Of a stretch of 64,000 bases of DNA, positions 49,775 through 60,807 are shown piece after piece. A program made the translations under genes and the position numbers. A model generated the notes under the pieces. The model was not told the origin of the DNA. It searched no databases and saw only the letters and a list, made by a program, of their open reading frames with translations. Position 1 is the first letter of the stretch, and every line of letters begins with the position of its first letter. This DNA is from Alcaligenaceae bacterium (GTDB taxonomy: Bacteria > Pseudomonadota > Gammaproteobacteria > Burkholderiales > Burkholderiaceae_B), in NCBI GenBank assembly GCA_013416405.1, contig JACCET010000007.1, positions 62,001-126,000 on the forward strand, read 5' to 3'.

Positions 49775-50724
49775 CGATGTTGCTCCAGATAATCAAGAAT
49801 CTTCAGACAAACTGACGGCAATCCCGCCGTCAGTACCAGCGCCTCGCCCGTAAGCGGATGGGGAATCTCCAGCCTGCAGGCGTGTAAAAACATACGATTC
49901 AGACCAAGACGGGCAAAATGGGCGCGCACCTCGTCAGCACCGTATTTATCGTCGCCCACAATGGGATAGCCGCTGGAGGCCAGATGCACGCGTATCTGGT
50001 GCGTACGCCCAGTGCGCAACTCGGCGCCCAGCAAACTATAGCGACCATAACGCTTTTGCAACGTAATAATCGTATGGGCAGCCTTACCTTGCGCATCTAC
50101 CTTTACCCGCCGCTCTCCCGAAGCCGTCAGCCACTTCAGCAGGGGCTGGCGCATATGCTGCTTGTCATTTACCCAGTCGCCCACCACCAAAGCCTGGTAA
50201 TGCTTGCGCCCACCGCCCTCACGCATCATGTCGTGCAGCCCAAGCAAAGCTTTGCGCTTCTTGGCGATCAACAACAAACCCGAGGTTTCGCGGTCCAGCC
50301 GGTGCGCAAGCTCCAGGAAAGGTGCATCAGGGCGTGCGGCGCGCATTTGCTCGATGACACCGAAAGACACGCCACTGCCGCCATGCACCGCCACACCTGC
50401 CGGTTTATTGACGACGACGATGGCATCGTCTTCAAAAACCACAGGAAATGCGGCGGGCGGCACACGGCGTGGCTCGTCGACCTTGGGCAGGCGCAAAGGC
50501 GGCACACGCACGGTATCGCCCGGCTCAAGACGGTAATCGGCCCCGATACGGCCCTTGTTTACCCGAACCTCGCCATTGCGGATGGCCTTGTACAGATGGC
50601 TTTTGGGCACACCCTTGCATAAACGTAACAAAAAGTTATCAATTCGCTGCCCCGCCTGTTCCTCGCCGATTTCGACGAAACGAACGCTGGGGTTGTCATC
50701 TTTGGCAATAACTGTTTTGCTCAT
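49771..50724 (-). CDS. rluC: 23S rRNA pseudouridine synthase RluC
   Basis: Makes pseudouridines at 955/2504/2580-type sites of 23S rRNA. N-terminal S4 RNA-binding domain (QRIDNFLLRLCKGVPKSHLYKAIRNGEVRVNKGRIG) is followed by the catalytic domain with Asp in LAHRLDRETSGLLLIAKK and the end GRTHQIRVHL. Start at ATG 50724 (317 residues) or 50739 (322); neither has a clear ribosome site. The start region overlaps the divergent rne promoter. Confidence 0.94.
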   Translation of the reverse strand: MSKTVIAKDDNPSVRFVEIGEEQAGQRIDNFLLRLCKGVPKSHLYKAIRNGEVRVNKGRIGADYRLEPGDTVRVPPLRLPKVDEPRRVPPAAFPVVFEDDAIVVVNKPAGVAVHGGSGVSFGVIEQMRAARPDAPFLELAHRLDRETSGLLLIAKKRKALLGLHDMMREGGGRKHYQALVVGDWVNDKQHMRQPLLKWLTASGERRVKVDAQGKAAHTIITLQKRYGRYSLLGAELRTGRTHQIRVHLASSGYPIVGDDKYGADEVRAHFARLGLNRMFLHACRLEIPHPLTGEALVLTAGLPSVCLKILDYLEQHR

Positions 50725-50744
50725 AGGGAAAAGCGGCATATAAT
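50717..50744 (+). promoter_or_regulatory. Promoter of rne
   Basis: TTGCTC (50717-50722), 16-nt spacer, perfect TATAAT (50739-50744). Predicted transcription start near 50751, just before the first hairpin of the leader. Confidence 0.65.
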
Positions 50745-50750
50745 CGCGTC

Positions 50751-51218
50751 AGCCTATAGAAGCTGAAAAAAACGTCTAACGTAGAGATGCAAGGGTGCGT
50801 CTCCGTTGAACGAGTAAAGGTCGTATTGTATGCCCGGCTTCAGCTTCTGGGTCATTAGGTCGCCGGCGCAGTGCCGACGTGCAAATAGTGGTGTGGCGTA
50901 AAGCCCGCTATTTTCCTGTCCTCTGCCAACCGCGTGCGACGCTGAATCTTTTGCAAAGTTTGTCTTCGTTTAATGCACCAGCCGCGAACTTACATCCGCG
51001 TCTGCCGTTCCCAGCAATTTTTTTGTCAACCACTACAGTGCAACTGACCTTCCTGCTGACTGAACTAAGTACCTACCGGTACACAGTGCCTATCCGACAC
51101 AAGATGGGCACCGCCTGACGCCGTCAGCCATGCCCCCTGCAGATTTAGCGCCACACACCCAGTGACCCGCGGTCGTGCGCCGAAATTCGGTGCGCCATGA
51201 CTACGGAGAAACACACTC
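50751..51218 (+). promoter_or_regulatory. Long structured 5' leader of rne
   Basis: About 470 nt between the predicted start of transcription and the rne ATG, with no credible protein gene. AGAAGCTGAA (50758-50767) pairs perfectly with TTCAGCTTCT (50839-50848), enclosing GAGATGC / GCGTCTC (7 pairs, one G-U). RNase E represses its own mRNA through such a leader in E. coli; the same logic is inferred here. Confidence 0.6.
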
Positions 51219-54188
51219 ATGAAACGAATGTTGTTCAATGCAACGCATCAAGAAGAACTACGCGTTGCGATTGTCGACGGTCAGAAGCTCATAGACCTCG
51301 ACATCGAAACAGCCGGGCGCGAACAGCGTAAAGGCAATATTTACAAAGGAGTCATCACCCGGATCGAACCTGGCCTTGAAGCCTGCTTCGTCAGCTACGG
51401 CGAAGACAGGCATGGCTTTCTACCCTTCAAAGAAGTGGCTCGCAGCTATTTCAAAGAAGGCGTGGACGTGCGCACAGCGCGCATCCAGGAAGCCTTGTCC
51501 GAAGGGCAGGAACTCATCATCCAGGTCGAAAAAGAAGAACGCGGCAACAAAGGCGCCGCACTGACCACCTTTATCTCACTGGCTGGCCGCTATCTGGTTC
51601 TTATGCCTAATAACCCTCGCGGCGGCGGCGTTTCGCGCCGCGTCGAGGGTGAAGATAGACAGGAACTGCGCGACACCATGGATCAGCTCGACATCCCGTC
51701 TGGCATGAGCATAATCGCACGTACCGCTGGCATAGGCCGCAACGTCGAAGAACTGCAGTGGGATCTTTCCTACCTAATGCAGCTTTGGGCAGCCATCGAC
51801 GGCGCCGCGCGTGAAAACGCCGCTCCCATACTCATTTACCTGGAATCCAGCCTGGTCATTCGCGCCATCCGCGACTACTACTCGCCTGAAATCGGCGAAA
51901 TCCTGATCGACACTGACGATATTCACGAGCAAGCCACCGCCTTCATGAGCGTGGTCATGCCCGATACCGTACAGCGGGTCAAGATGTACCGCGACGACAT
52001 CCCCCTGTTCTCGCGCTTCCAGATCGAACACCAGATCGAAACCGCCTACTCACGCACCGTACAGCTGCCCTCGGGCGGCTCGGTTGTCATCGATCACACC
52101 GAAGCCCTGGTGGCCATCGACGTCAACTCGGCACGCTCGACGCGTGGTTCCGATATCGAAGAAACCGCTACGCGCACCAATCTGGAAGCCGCCGACGAAG
52201 TGGCTCGCCAGCTACGGCTACGCGACCTGGGTGGCCTGATCGTGATCGACTTCATCGACATGGAAGATGCCAAGAATCAGCGCGCCGTCGAGCAACGCCT
52301 GCGCGACGCACTGCACTTTGACCGCGCCCGTGTCCAGATGGGCAAGATTTCACGCTTCGGCCTTATGGAGTTGTCGCGCCAGCGCCTGCGTCCGGCTCTG
52401 AACGAAGGTTCCCACGTAACCTGCCCGCGCTGCAACGGCACAGGCGTAGTGCGCGATGCCGAATCCAGTGCCCTGCACGTCCTGCGCCTGTTGCAGGAAG
52501 AGGCCATGAAAGAAGGCACAGCCGCCCTGCACGCCCAGGTACCGGTCGACGTTGCCACTTTCCTGTTGAACGAAAAGCGCGCCGATATCACCAAAATCGA
52601 AGCCCGGCTCAAGGTCAACCTGGTTCTGATTCCCAACAAGAATCTGGAAACACCTCATCATCACATCGAGCGTCTGCGCCACGACGATCCTCGCCTGGAA
52701 GAAAGCAAGAGCAGCATAGATCTCGTCACCCAGCCTGAAGAACAGCTCACGCTGGTCGCCGACAAGGCTCAGGAAATCAAGAGCAGCCGTCCCGAAGCAC
52801 TGGTCAAGGGTATTACACCCGCTCAACCGGCGCCGATATCGGCTCCTGCCGCCGCTGCCACAGCAGCCGCTACCGCAGGCCCCGGCCTGTTCAAGCGCCT
52901 GATCAACTGGCTGACCGGCTCGGGCACTCCCGAACCTCAGGAAACGCCCAAGACCGAGACCTCGGGCAAGCCCCAGGGTTCGCGTGGCAAGAACAGCCGC
53001 CACGGCGACCGCCGCGAACGCGGCCATGGCGACCGCAACAACCGCAATCGCCGAGGCGAACGTCGAAACGAAGGCAGCGACAGCAAGTCCGACGAAACGC
53101 AAGCAGCACGCGGACGCCGGCAGCCATCCTCGCAAGCCGAGGACAGCTCCAGCGCAGCGTCGACCGACAAACAAGTTGCCCGCACGCAGGGCGGCGAAAA
53201 TGCTTCAACCGAAGGCAGCAGCCGAGGTGGCCGCAACCGCCGTGGCCGAGGCCGCAATCGTCGCGACGAAGCGCAAAGCAATCAAGTGGAAACCGACGAA
53301 GTATTGATGCCGGCAGCCATGGCCGCCAATGCAAGCATTGCCGAGCGAACAGCGGCCGACACCTCTTCGGATGACGTCAACCAGGATGTGGACGCCACAC
53401 CGGACAACGAGCAGGCCGATCCTGAGCGCAAACGCCGCCGTCGTCGCAGCCGCCGCGGCCGCCGCAGTGGTGAAGCCAGCACCGATGTCAACGCCACAGA
53501 CGGTGAAGCAGACAGCAGTCAGGCCGACGACGATACCCTGGCCTTCCAGCCACATGAAACGCCGGCCTTCAACCCGTCCGCCCTGCCCGCCATGGCGACC
53601 ACCGCAGGCCAGTTGGTCGAGCAAGTGGCAACTGAGTCCCCGGCCACGGCCGACGACACGCCTGCCCAGGCTTTTGCGCCGGCCCAGCCTGCCGCAGAAC
53701 CCGCTGAAAGCGACGAGCTGGTCGGTACCGACACCGAAGCCCAGAACCAAGTTGCAGCAGCACCCGAGCCGGTAGCCATCGAACCTGAAACGGTTGCAGC
53801 AGCTCCGATCTCCGCAGCGCCGGAAACCACGGCAGTGGCTACGGAAACAGCCGTGGCTGGTGAAGCAGTTGTCGCGGAAACGGCCGCTGCCGTCGAACCC
53901 GCCGCAACCGCCCCACAGGCTGAACCGGCTGAAACAGAAGTTGCCCAGGCTGATGCTCCGGTAACCGAGACAGCCGCAGAACAGGCACCTGCCATCCCAA
54001 CTGCAGGCGACAAGCCCGCAGCGGGCGCCATGCAGCAAATGCTGCAATCGGCCGGCATGCAGCTGATTGAAACCACGTCAACGGCCACAACACCACCGCC
54101 AGCCGCTCCAGTTCGCCTGGGCCGCGCTCGCAAGCCTGTTGTCAATGTTGCTGCAGAAGAAGCATTGCAGCAAGTGGAAACGCAATAA
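51219..54188 (+). CDS. rne: Ribonuclease E
   Basis: A 989-residue endoribonuclease and scaffold of the RNA degradosome. The catalytic half (about 1-510) has the S1 domain ([23 protein letters not shown]), DNase-I-like acidic residues in [19 protein letters not shown] and VIDFIDM, and the zinc-link CPRCNGTG near residues 401-408. The C-terminal half is disordered: arginine-rich blocks near 585-640, 668-686 and 735-752, then an Ala/Pro/Glu-rich stretch and a short conserved-looking tail with [13 protein letters not shown] long structured leader suggests autoregulation. It ends at two hairpins. Confidence 0.97.
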   Translation: MKRMLFNATHQEELRVAIVDGQKLIDLDIETAGREQRKGNIYKGVITRIEPGLEACFVSYGEDRHGFLPFKEVARSYFKEGVDVRTARIQEALSEGQELIIQVEKEERGNKGAALTTFISLAGRYLVLMPNNPRGGGVSRRVEGEDRQELRDTMDQLDIPSGMSIIARTAGIGRNVEELQWDLSYLMQLWAAIDGAARENAAPILIYLESSLVIRAIRDYYSPEIGEILIDTDDIHEQATAFMSVVMPDTVQRVKMYRDDIPLFSRFQIEHQIETAYSRTVQLPSGGSVVIDHTEALVAIDVNSARSTRGSDIEETATRTNLEAADEVARQLRLRDLGGLIVIDFIDMEDAKNQRAVEQRLRDALHFDRARVQMGKISRFGLMELSRQRLRPALNEGSHVTCPRCNGTGVVRDAESSALHVLRLLQEEAMKEGTAALHAQVPVDVATFLLNEKRADITKIEARLKVNLVLIPNKNLETPHHHIERLRHDDPRLEESKSSIDLVTQPEEQLTLVADKAQEIKSSRPEALVKGITPAQPAPISAPAAAATAAATAGPGLFKRLINWLTGSGTPEPQETPKTETSGKPQGSRGKNSRHGDRRERGHGDRNNRNRRGERRNEGSDSKSDETQAARGRRQPSSQAEDSSSAASTDKQVARTQGGENASTEGSSRGGRNRRGRGRNRRDEAQSNQVETDEVLMPAAMAANASIAERTAADTSSDDVNQDVDATPDNEQADPERKRRRRRSRRGRRSGEASTDVNATDGEADSSQADDDTLAFQPHETPAFNPSALPAMATTAGQLVEQVATESPATADDTPAQAFAPAQPAAEPAESDELVGTDTEAQNQVAAAPEPVAIEPETVAAAPISAAPETTAVATETAVAGEAVVAETAAAVEPAATAPQAEPAETEVAQADAPVTETAAEQAPAIPTAGDKPAAGAMQQMLQSAGMQLIETTSTATTPPPAAPVRLGRARKPVVNVAAEEALQQVETQ

Positions 54189-54194
54189 AAAACC

Positions 54195-54220
54195 GGGGCC
54201 GGCTCTGCAAGGCCGGCCCC
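54195..54220 (+). terminator. GC-rich hairpin after rne
   Basis: Stem GGGGCCGGC / GCCGGCCCC with an 8-nt loop, 7 nt past the rne stop, without a T-run. It probably blocks 3' exonucleases ahead of the true terminator at 54271. Confidence 0.6.
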
Positions 54221-54270
54221 GCTCAAGCCTGTCAGCCACGTTTACAACGGCGCACCGATAGGCCAGACAC

Positions 54271-54309
54271 AAAAAAACCTTGTCGGCCAAAAGTCGACAA
54301 GGTTTTTTT
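54271..54309. terminator. Bidirectional terminator between rne and accD
   Basis: Stem CCTTGTCG / CGACAAGG (54278-54285 / 54295-54302), preceded by seven A and followed by seven T, so it works for both rne (plus) and accD (minus). Confidence 0.92.
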
Positions 54310-54347
54310 ATGCACGCTCGCTGGCTGTGAACCAGCCTGATGCAACG

Positions 54348-55226
54348 CTAAGAAGCCTTGGCTACCACAGCATCGGGTTGACGCATCAGCAAGGCCAGCA
54401 AATGGGCCAGCTCGTTGCGCATCTCGCGCCGGTCTACCACCATATCGATAGCGCCTTTCTCGAGCAGGAACTCCGAACGCTGGAAGCCTTCAGGCAGTTT
54501 TTCACGAACTGTTTGCTCGATCACGCGCGGGCCGGCAAAACCAATCAAGGCTCGCGGCTCGGCGATGACGACATCACCCATGAAGGCAAAGCTGGCGGAC
54601 ACACCGCCCATGGTGGGATCAGTCAGGATGCTGATAAAGGGCAATCCGGCTGCCGAAAGCTGCGTAAGCATGGCATTGGTTTTGGCCATTTGCATCAGCG
54701 AGAACAGACTTTCCTGCATACGCGCGCCGCCCGAAGCTGCGACACAAATGAAAGGCGTCCGGTTCTTAAGGGCCTCCTGTGCGCCACGAGCGAAACGTTC
54801 GCCCACAACCGAACCCATGGACCCGCCCATGAAACTGAATTCGAAACAGGCCAGCACCACCGACACGGAAAGGATGGAACCGCTCATCACGACCATGGCT
54901 TCGCTTTCGCCCGTTTGCTTGACGGCCTCGGTTACACGCTCCGGATACTTGCGGCTATCCTTGAATTTAAGCGGATCCATGGGACGTGTGTTCTGCCCTA
55001 TTTCAACCCGGCCGTCGGCATCAAGCAAAGCCTCGATGCGCTCGCGGGCGCCGATACGCATGTGATGGCTGCATTTGGGGCAGACATTCAGCGTGGCCTT
55101 CAGGTCTTCTTTGTACAGAACGGATTCGCAGGACGGGCACTTGACCCACACACCCTCGGGGACGCGCCGCCCCCCATCGTTGCTGCGGTTGATCCGTGGG
55201 GGCAGAATCTTTTCTATCCAACTCAT
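54348..55226 (-). CDS. accD: Acetyl-CoA carboxylase, carboxyltransferase beta subunit
   Basis: Transfers CO2 from biotin to acetyl-CoA, giving malonyl-CoA for fatty-acid synthesis. The 292-residue protein begins with a zinc ribbon (Cys30, 33, 49, 52) and has the crotonase-type core with [19 protein letters not shown] and [12 protein letters not shown]. It follows trpA by 92 nt; the trpBA-accD order is conserved. In many relatives folC follows, but here the next gene is rne, convergent. Confidence 0.97.
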   Translation of the reverse strand: MSWIEKILPPRINRSNDGGRRVPEGVWVKCPSCESVLYKEDLKATLNVCPKCSHHMRIGARERIEALLDADGRVEIGQNTRPMDPLKFKDSRKYPERVTEAVKQTGESEAMVVMSGSILSVSVVLACFEFSFMGGSMGSVVGERFARGAQEALKNRTPFICVAASGGARMQESLFSLMQMAKTNAMLTQLSAAGLPFISILTDPTMGGVSASFAFMGDVVIAEPRALIGFAGPRVIEQTVREKLPEGFQRSEFLLEKGAIDMVVDRREMRNELAHLLALLMRQPDAVVAKAS

Positions 55227-55318
55227 TTTTTATTCCCAATGAACACCTGGTTTCCAGCAGGCTTGTTCTTTTCTTATAGCCCCGTCACACAACGGGCCTC
55301 TTGTTCAGCACGCGGGCC

Positions 55319-56167
55319 TTATTGCCCGGTCGGCAATGCCTGACGTATCTCGTTCAGCCAACTCGATGCCGCAGCAATGGCGGCATCGTCAGCGGCCTGC
55401 TCATCAAGCCCGGCTTCCCTGGCCGAGGCCACGGCGTCTTCCATGGTCTGGATCAGCTTGCTGCCAATGACGACGGCATCAGCGCTTGCCGCCAGGCGCC
55501 TGGCGCTGTCTGCATCGCGTATGCCAAAACCTACGCCCACCGGCAGCGAAACATGCCGCCGTATAGTTGCTAAGCGTGCGGCAACGTCATCGGTATCGAT
55601 GTTGCCCGCACCCGTAACCCCTTTCAAGGAAACATAATAAACGTAGCCACGCGCAACTTGCGCTACTTTGCGCATGCGCTCTTCGGTGGACGTGGGCGCA
55701 AGCAGGAAAATAGGGTCTATTCCCGCTGCGTCCAGTTGCACGGCAAAATCAGTAATTTCTTCCGGCGGGTAATCAACCACCAGCACGCCATCAACGCCGG
55801 CCCGAGCAGCCAATTGCGCAAAATTGCCTTGGCCCATGCGTTCGATGGGATTGGCATAACCCATGAGTACAACGGGAGTGGTATCGTCTTGTTGCCGGAA
55901 CTGCGCCACCATATCGAACACCTGGCGCAAACCCACGCCGCGCTTGATCGCGCGCTCGGCGGCCCGCTGAATAACAGGGCCATCGGCCATGGGGTCGGAA
56001 AAAGGAACACCCAGTTCCAGTACATCGGCCCCCGACTTGACCAGGGCATGCATCAGTTTGGGCATGGCGGCAATCGATGGATCGCCAGCGGTGATATAGG
56101 GAATCAGCGCCGTACGCCCTGGGTTCTTGGCAAACGCGGCCTTAAGCCGTTCGTTCGAAGCAGTCAT
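55319..56167 (-). CDS. trpA: Tryptophan synthase alpha chain
   Basis: Splits indole-3-glycerol phosphate to indole inside the TrpAB complex. The 282-residue TIM barrel has the catalytic Glu in [16 protein letters not shown] and the Asp near [12 protein letters not shown]; the phosphate loop SGADVLELG and later [12 protein letters not shown] are typical. It lies 16 nt after trpB. Confidence 0.96.
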   Translation of the reverse strand: MTASNERLKAAFAKNPGRTALIPYITAGDPSIAAMPKLMHALVKSGADVLELGVPFSDPMADGPVIQRAAERAIKRGVGLRQVFDMVAQFRQQDDTTPVVLMGYANPIERMGQGNFAQLAARAGVDGVLVVDYPPEEITDFAVQLDAAGIDPIFLLAPTSTEERMRKVAQVARGYVYYVSLKGVTGAGNIDTDDVAARLATIRRHVSLPVGVGFGIRDADSARRLAASADAVVIGSKLIQTMEDAVASAREAGLDEQAADDAAIAAASSWLNEIRQALPTGQ

Positions 56168-56183
56168 TTTATTGAGCTATCCT

Positions 56184-57383
56184 TCACAGGCTGATGCCAC
56201 TGGCATCAGCAACCGTATGCATGTCTTTATCGCCTCGACCGGACAAGTTCACCAGAATGATTTTGTCTTTGGGCAGGGTAGGCGCCAGTTTAAGCGCATA
56301 AGCCACTGCGTGTGAGGATTCCAACGCGGGCATGATGCCTTCGGTGCGGCAGCAGTCGTGGAATGCCGCCAGCGCTTCCTGGTCGTCGATGCACACGTAC
56401 TCGGCACGGCCATCGTCTTTAAGCCAGGCATGTTCGGGCCCGACGCCGGGATAATCCAGCCCGGCCGAAATGGAATGCGTTTCCTGAACCTGGCCATTTT
56501 CATCTTGCATCACGTAGGTGCGGTTGCCATGCAACACACCAGTGCGACCGGCGTTCAACGATGCGGCGTGCCGACCGGTATCCAGCCCCTCGCCCGCAGC
56601 TTCGACCCCCACCAGCTTGACATCGTGATGGTTGATATAAGGGTGGAAAATGCCCATGGCATTGGAGCCGCCACCCACGGAAGCAATGACATAGTCAGGC
56701 TGACGGCCGGCATCGGCGGGCATTTGTTCCAGGCACTCGTTGCCGATAACCGACTGGAAGTCGCGCACCATCATGGGATAAGGATGCGGACCGGCCACTG
56801 TGCCAATAATATAGAAGGTGTTTTCAATATTGGTGACCCAGTCGCGCATGGCCTCGTTCAGGGCATCTTTTAGGGTACGCGAACCCGAGTCCACCGGCAC
56901 CACCGTAGCGCCCAGCAGCTTCATGCGGTACATATTGGAAGCTTGCCGACGGACATCTTCGCTGCCCATGTACACCACGCACTCCAGGCCGTAACGCGCC
57001 GCCACGGTGGCCGTGGCCACGCCGTGCTGGCCCGCGCCGGTTTCGGCAATAATGCGCGGCTTGCCCATGCGGCGCGCCAACAGCATCTGGCCTATGCAGT
57101 TGTTGATTTTATGTGCGCCGGTATGGTTGAGATCTTCACGCTTGAACCAGATTTGTGCACCACCCAGTTTTTCCGACCAGCGTCGGGCATGATAGACCGG
57201 GCTGGGGCGACCCACGAAATGCTTGAGCTCGTAGGCGAACTCTTGCTGGAATTCGGGGTCGTTGCGGTATTTATCGTAAGCCGCACGCAGTTCATCCAGT
57301 GCATGCACCAGTGTTTCAGCGACGAAAGAGCCGCCGTACTGGCCAAAGTGCCCATTTTGATCAGGCTGGTTGTAGGATATCAA
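56184..57383 (-). CDS. trpB: Tryptophan synthase beta chain
   Basis: PLP enzyme joining indole and serine to tryptophan. The 399-residue protein has the PLP Lys in [11 protein letters not shown], the phosphate loop GGGSNAMG, and the opening [16 protein letters not shown]. The start is TTG at 57383; the upstream ATG at 57388 is out of frame and stops at once. The gene for TrpF, often upstream, is absent; relA precedes it instead. Confidence 0.95.
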   Translation of the reverse strand: MISYNQPDQNGHFGQYGGSFVAETLVHALDELRAAYDKYRNDPEFQQEFAYELKHFVGRPSPVYHARRWSEKLGGAQIWFKREDLNHTGAHKINNCIGQMLLARRMGKPRIIAETGAGQHGVATATVAARYGLECVVYMGSEDVRRQASNMYRMKLLGATVVPVDSGSRTLKDALNEAMRDWVTNIENTFYIIGTVAGPHPYPMMVRDFQSVIGNECLEQMPADAGRQPDYVIASVGGGSNAMGIFHPYINHHDVKLVGVEAAGEGLDTGRHAASLNAGRTGVLHGNRTYVMQDENGQVQETHSISAGLDYPGVGPEHAWLKDDGRAEYVCIDDQEALAAFHDCCRTEGIMPALESSHAVAYALKLAPTLPKDKIILVNLSGRGDKDMHTVADASGISL

Positions 57384-57496
57384 AGCATTACTCTCTGGTT
57401 ACGCAAGAACATTGCCATGGCCGCAAATCGGCCAATCGACAGTACCCTGGCATTTTAACAGTGTGGCGCGCAATGCGGCCACAAACGCCATCTGGG

Positions 57497-59770
57497 TCAG
57501 TGACGGCTGGCACTGACCCCCGGCAGTTCGTTCAGCGCCGTCAGGGCGCGGCCGACCTGATCCCCGTTTTTCACTTCCACCGTAAACACCATATGCGCCA
57601 GCGATCGCCGGCTATGGGTGTTGATGCTGATGACGTTCAAGCGCAGTTTGGCAAAGACATCAGACAGATCGCGCAGCAAGTGAGCCCGGTCTTGCGCATG
57701 TATGCTGATGTCGACCGGATACAGGGCTTCACCGGTATCGCCCCAGTCCACATCAATAAGCCGTTCAGGATGCCGCGCTGCCAGGGCCGCGTAAGAAGCG
57801 CAATCCTGACGATGAATCGATACGCCGCGCCCACGTGTGACAAACCCTAGGATATGATCAGGTGGGGCCGGCCGGCAGCAACGGGCCAACTGTGTCATCA
57901 GCGCATCGACGCCTACAACCAGCACGCCACTCTTGCCGGTTTTTTCCACGCTGCCCTGTCCGCTGGCATAGTTGCGGCTAAGCGCGGCGGCGGCCACGTC
58001 ATCATCGCTCAGGGGCTCGGCACTGCGTGCCTTGGCTGTGCCAAGCAGATAGTCTATCTGCCGCAGGCTGAACTCTTCCTTGGCCACGGCCACATACAGG
58101 TCATCGGCTTTGGCAAAATCCAGCTGCTGCGCCAGCTGCTCCATATTGATGGCCGTCTTGCCCAGGCGCTGCAATTCTTTTTCCACCATCGTTTGGCCCT
58201 GCGCAATACGCTGCTGCAGTTCAATGGCATTGAACCAGGCCCTGACCTTCGCGCGCGAACGCGGGCTGGCCAGAAAGCCCAGCTGCGGATTGAGCCAGTC
58301 TCGTGAAGGGCCGCCAGACTTGGCGGCAATCACGTCAACGGTCTGGCCGGTCTTGAGCTTGGTCAGCAAAGGCACCAGTTGCCCGTCGACCCGTGCACCC
58401 CGGCAACGATGGCCCAGATCGGTATGCAGGTAGTAAGCGAAATCCACCGGCGTCGCACCGGCAGGCAACTCTATAACCCGCGCCTGCGGCGTCATGACAT
58501 AAATGCGATCGGCTGAATCAGAGGCCGGCACAGTCCGAACCTCGGCTGGTTTTTCCGGCTTGGCACCCTCGTGATCGCCGTCTTTTTCCCATGCCAGCAA
58601 CTGGCGCATCCAGGCAATTTTCTGGTCGTATCCGCCCGCCGCGGCAACCTGGCCGCCACGCGGGCCGGCCTCTTTGTAGCGCCAATGCGCGGCCATGCCG
58701 TACTCGGCGAACTCGTGCATTTCCTGCGTGCGAATCTGGATCTCGAAGGTGCGGCCCTGAGTATCGGACACGACCGTGTGCAACGATCGGTAACCATTGG
58801 GCTTGGGGCGCGAGATGTAATCATCGAACTCATCGGAGACCGGTGTCCATAAAGAGTGCGCCAGCGCCAGCACCGCATAACAGGCACGCTCGTCGTGGAC
58901 AATAATTCTCAGGGCTCGAAGATCGAACAACTGGCCAAAAGCCAGGCCTTTGTTGCGCATTTTGTTCCAGATGCTGTAAATGTGCTTGGGGCGCCCGCTG
59001 ACCTGCGCGGGAATATGCGCATCGGCCAACTCTTGCTCAAGACGACTCACGGCAGCAATGATAAAGGCTTCGCGCTCTACCCGTTTTTCTTCCAGCTGAC
59101 GTGCTATGGCCTTATAGGTGGTGGGCTCCAGAAACCTGAAGGCCAGGTCCTCCATTTCCCATTTCACCTGCCAGATACCCAGGCGGTTGGCCAGTGGCGT
59201 ATACAGTTCCATGGTTTCCTGGGCGAAACTGACAGGACACGGCACCTTGCTTGCGGCATACCAGCGCAATGACTGCAGGCGGGAAGCCAGGCGCATCAGC
59301 ACAATGCGCAGATCGGCAGCCATGGCCAGCAACATCTTGCGCTGCATCTCCTTTTGGTCGGTGCCCGACGCCGCGCTGTCGGCGGCCTGCCCCGTTAACT
59401 GCCCCAGACGCAACAAGGCGCGCGTGCCCTGCACCAGCGACACGACCTCGGAACCGAAGGCCTTGCGCAAAGGATCCTGGCGCGTGCCCGCCGCACTTTC
59501 GGACTTATCCAGGGGCATCACCGTAATCAGGGCGCTGGCCCGTGTTTCCGCATCGGTGCCTAACCCAGCCAGTATCTTCACCACTTCGGCACAATGCCCG
59601 TCCAGCGCCTCGCCGGTGCTGGCCGTCAGGCCTACGAGAGGTTCGCGCACCCACTGTACTGCCCGTGCCAGGATATCGGTACCGCCCTCGTCCAGATCAG
59701 AACTGGCGTGCTTGAACCAGGCCGCATCAAACGGCAATGGGCTGGTCTGGGAAAGGTCTGTGGTAGCCAT
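57497..59770 (-). CDS. relA: (p)ppGpp synthetase RelA
   Basis: Ribosome-associated alarmone synthetase of the stringent response. The 757-residue protein has an N-terminal hydrolase-like domain lacking the metal-binding HD motif, a synthetase domain (SRPKPNGYRSLHTVV, with the catalytic Glu in FEIQIRTQEMHEFAEYG), a TGS domain (VIELPAGATPVDFAYYLHTDLGHRC) and C-terminal zinc-finger/ACT regions. The missing HD residues make it RelA rather than the bifunctional SpoT. The ATG at 59770 gives MATTDLSQ. Divergent from the flavodoxin-like gene. Confidence 0.95.
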   Translation of the reverse strand: MATTDLSQTSPLPFDAAWFKHASSDLDEGGTDILARAVQWVREPLVGLTASTGEALDGHCAEVVKILAGLGTDAETRASALITVMPLDKSESAAGTRQDPLRKAFGSEVVSLVQGTRALLRLGQLTGQAADSAASGTDQKEMQRKMLLAMAADLRIVLMRLASRLQSLRWYAASKVPCPVSFAQETMELYTPLANRLGIWQVKWEMEDLAFRFLEPTTYKAIARQLEEKRVEREAFIIAAVSRLEQELADAHIPAQVSGRPKHIYSIWNKMRNKGLAFGQLFDLRALRIIVHDERACYAVLALAHSLWTPVSDEFDDYISRPKPNGYRSLHTVVSDTQGRTFEIQIRTQEMHEFAEYGMAAHWRYKEAGPRGGQVAAAGGYDQKIAWMRQLLAWEKDGDHEGAKPEKPAEVRTVPASDSADRIYVMTPQARVIELPAGATPVDFAYYLHTDLGHRCRGARVDGQLVPLLTKLKTGQTVDVIAAKSGGPSRDWLNPQLGFLASPRSRAKVRAWFNAIELQQRIAQGQTMVEKELQRLGKTAINMEQLAQQLDFAKADDLYVAVAKEEFSLRQIDYLLGTAKARSAEPLSDDDVAAAALSRNYASGQGSVEKTGKSGVLVVGVDALMTQLARCCRPAPPDHILGFVTRGRGVSIHRQDCASYAALAARHPERLIDVDWGDTGEALYPVDISIHAQDRAHLLRDLSDVFAKLRLNVISINTHSRRSLAHMVFTVEVKNGDQVGRALTALNELPGVSASRH

Positions 59771-59855
59771 GATCAAGTATTCGCTGCAAGAAATAATGTG
59801 CCAATAGTTGCGGCTCTATACTAACGTGTCTGACGCAAGCCATGTATCAAGCGCT

Positions 59856-60371
59856 ATGAATCCTACAGGAAAAAAAATCTTGTTTGTCGTCTGGCATTCA
59901 CGTACCGGAGCCGCCAGGCAAATGGCCATGGCTGCGGTCGAAGGTGCCCGCGATGTCATTGCCGAACTGCAGGCCGAAAACCAGTTAGACATCATTGTCA
60001 AAAAAGCTGACGATGCCGAATCCGCCGACCTGCTGCAGGCCGATGGCATGCTGTTTTGTGCACCCGAAAATCTGGCATCCCTGAGCGGCGCCATGAAAGA
60101 GTTTTTCGATCGTTGTTATTACGACGTGCTGGATCGCCTGAATGGCCGACCTTACGCGTTATTGATCAGTGCAGGCTCGGATGGCAGCAATGCCGCAAAA
60201 CAGGCCGAACGTATCTGCACCGGATGGCGCCTGAAGCCTATAGCACCCACTCATGTTGCCAATATGCGCGCCCAAACCGCCGAAGAAATTCTGGCGCCCA
60301 AAACCCTGGGCGAGCCTGACCGCGAGGCTTGCAAAACAATAGGCGGCACACTGGCCGCCCTATTGCTGTAA
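59856..60371 (+). CDS. Flavodoxin-like protein / NADPH-dependent FMN reductase
   Basis: A 171-residue protein with a flavodoxin fold: strand KKILFVVWHSRTGAARQMAMAA forms the FMN phosphate loop, and GMLFCAPENLASLSGAMKEFFDRCYYDV matches the second flavin loop. Likely an FMN- or quinone-dependent oxidoreductase. The ATG at 59856 lacks a clear ribosome site; a GTG at 59826 is another option. It is divergent from relA, with a gap of 85 nt, and convergent with the RidA gene. Confidence 0.82.
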   Translation: MNPTGKKILFVVWHSRTGAARQMAMAAVEGARDVIAELQAENQLDIIVKKADDAESADLLQADGMLFCAPENLASLSGAMKEFFDRCYYDVLDRLNGRPYALLISAGSDGSNAAKQAERICTGWRLKPIAPTHVANMRAQTAEEILAPKTLGEPDREACKTIGGTLAALLL

Positions 60372-60397
60372 GTGGATACCTTCTATTGCAACGCTGA

Positions 60398-60751
60398 TTA
60401 GCGCAAGGCAGCAGTCACCACAATTTCCACCTTGAAGTCGGGATTGGCCAGGCGCGCTTCTATGGTGGCGCGCGGCGGAGCGTTGCCATCGGCTACCCAG
60501 GCATCCCAGGCTTTATTCATGCCGCCGAATTCAGCGATATTGGCAACGAAAATCTGCGCCATCAGTATGCGCGATTTGTCGGTACCGGCGGTTTCCAGCA
60601 ATGCATCTATAGTTGCCAGCACCTGGGCCGTCTGGCCTTCGATATCCAGCGAACTGTCGTCGGGCACTTGTCCGGCCAGATAGGCCACACCATTGTAGAT
60701 AGCCATGTCGGACAGGCGTTTCTCGACATTGATCCGTTTGATCGCGCTCAT
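60398..60751 (-). CDS. RidA family protein (Rid subgroup)
   Basis: A 117-residue trimeric-type protein of the YjgF/YER057c/UK114 family. Catalytic members hydrolyse reactive enamine/imine intermediates from PLP enzymes. The Arg in PPRATIEARLANPDFKVEIVVTA is conserved, and the length is normal. Some Rid members lack this activity, so the exact reaction is not assigned. It is 57 nt after pncB. Confidence 0.9.
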   Translation of the reverse strand: MSAIKRINVEKRLSDMAIYNGVAYLAGQVPDDSSLDIEGQTAQVLATIDALLETAGTDKSRILMAQIFVANIAEFGGMNKAWDAWVADGNAPPRATIEARLANPDFKVEIVVTAALR

Positions 60752-60807
60752 TGCATGCTCCGGAGATAATAAAAAGAACGCAATATTAGCACCAGCCAGT
60801 ACCGACT

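Noticed and set aside
51001-51118. Short frame upstream of rne as a leader peptide
   Set aside because: No ribosome site and no amino-acid pattern; structure in the leader is a better explanation.
52975-54100. Frameshift or foreign insert in the rne C-terminal half
   Set aside because: Low-complexity Arg-rich and Ala/Pro/Glu-rich sequence is normal for the disordered scaffold half of RNase E.
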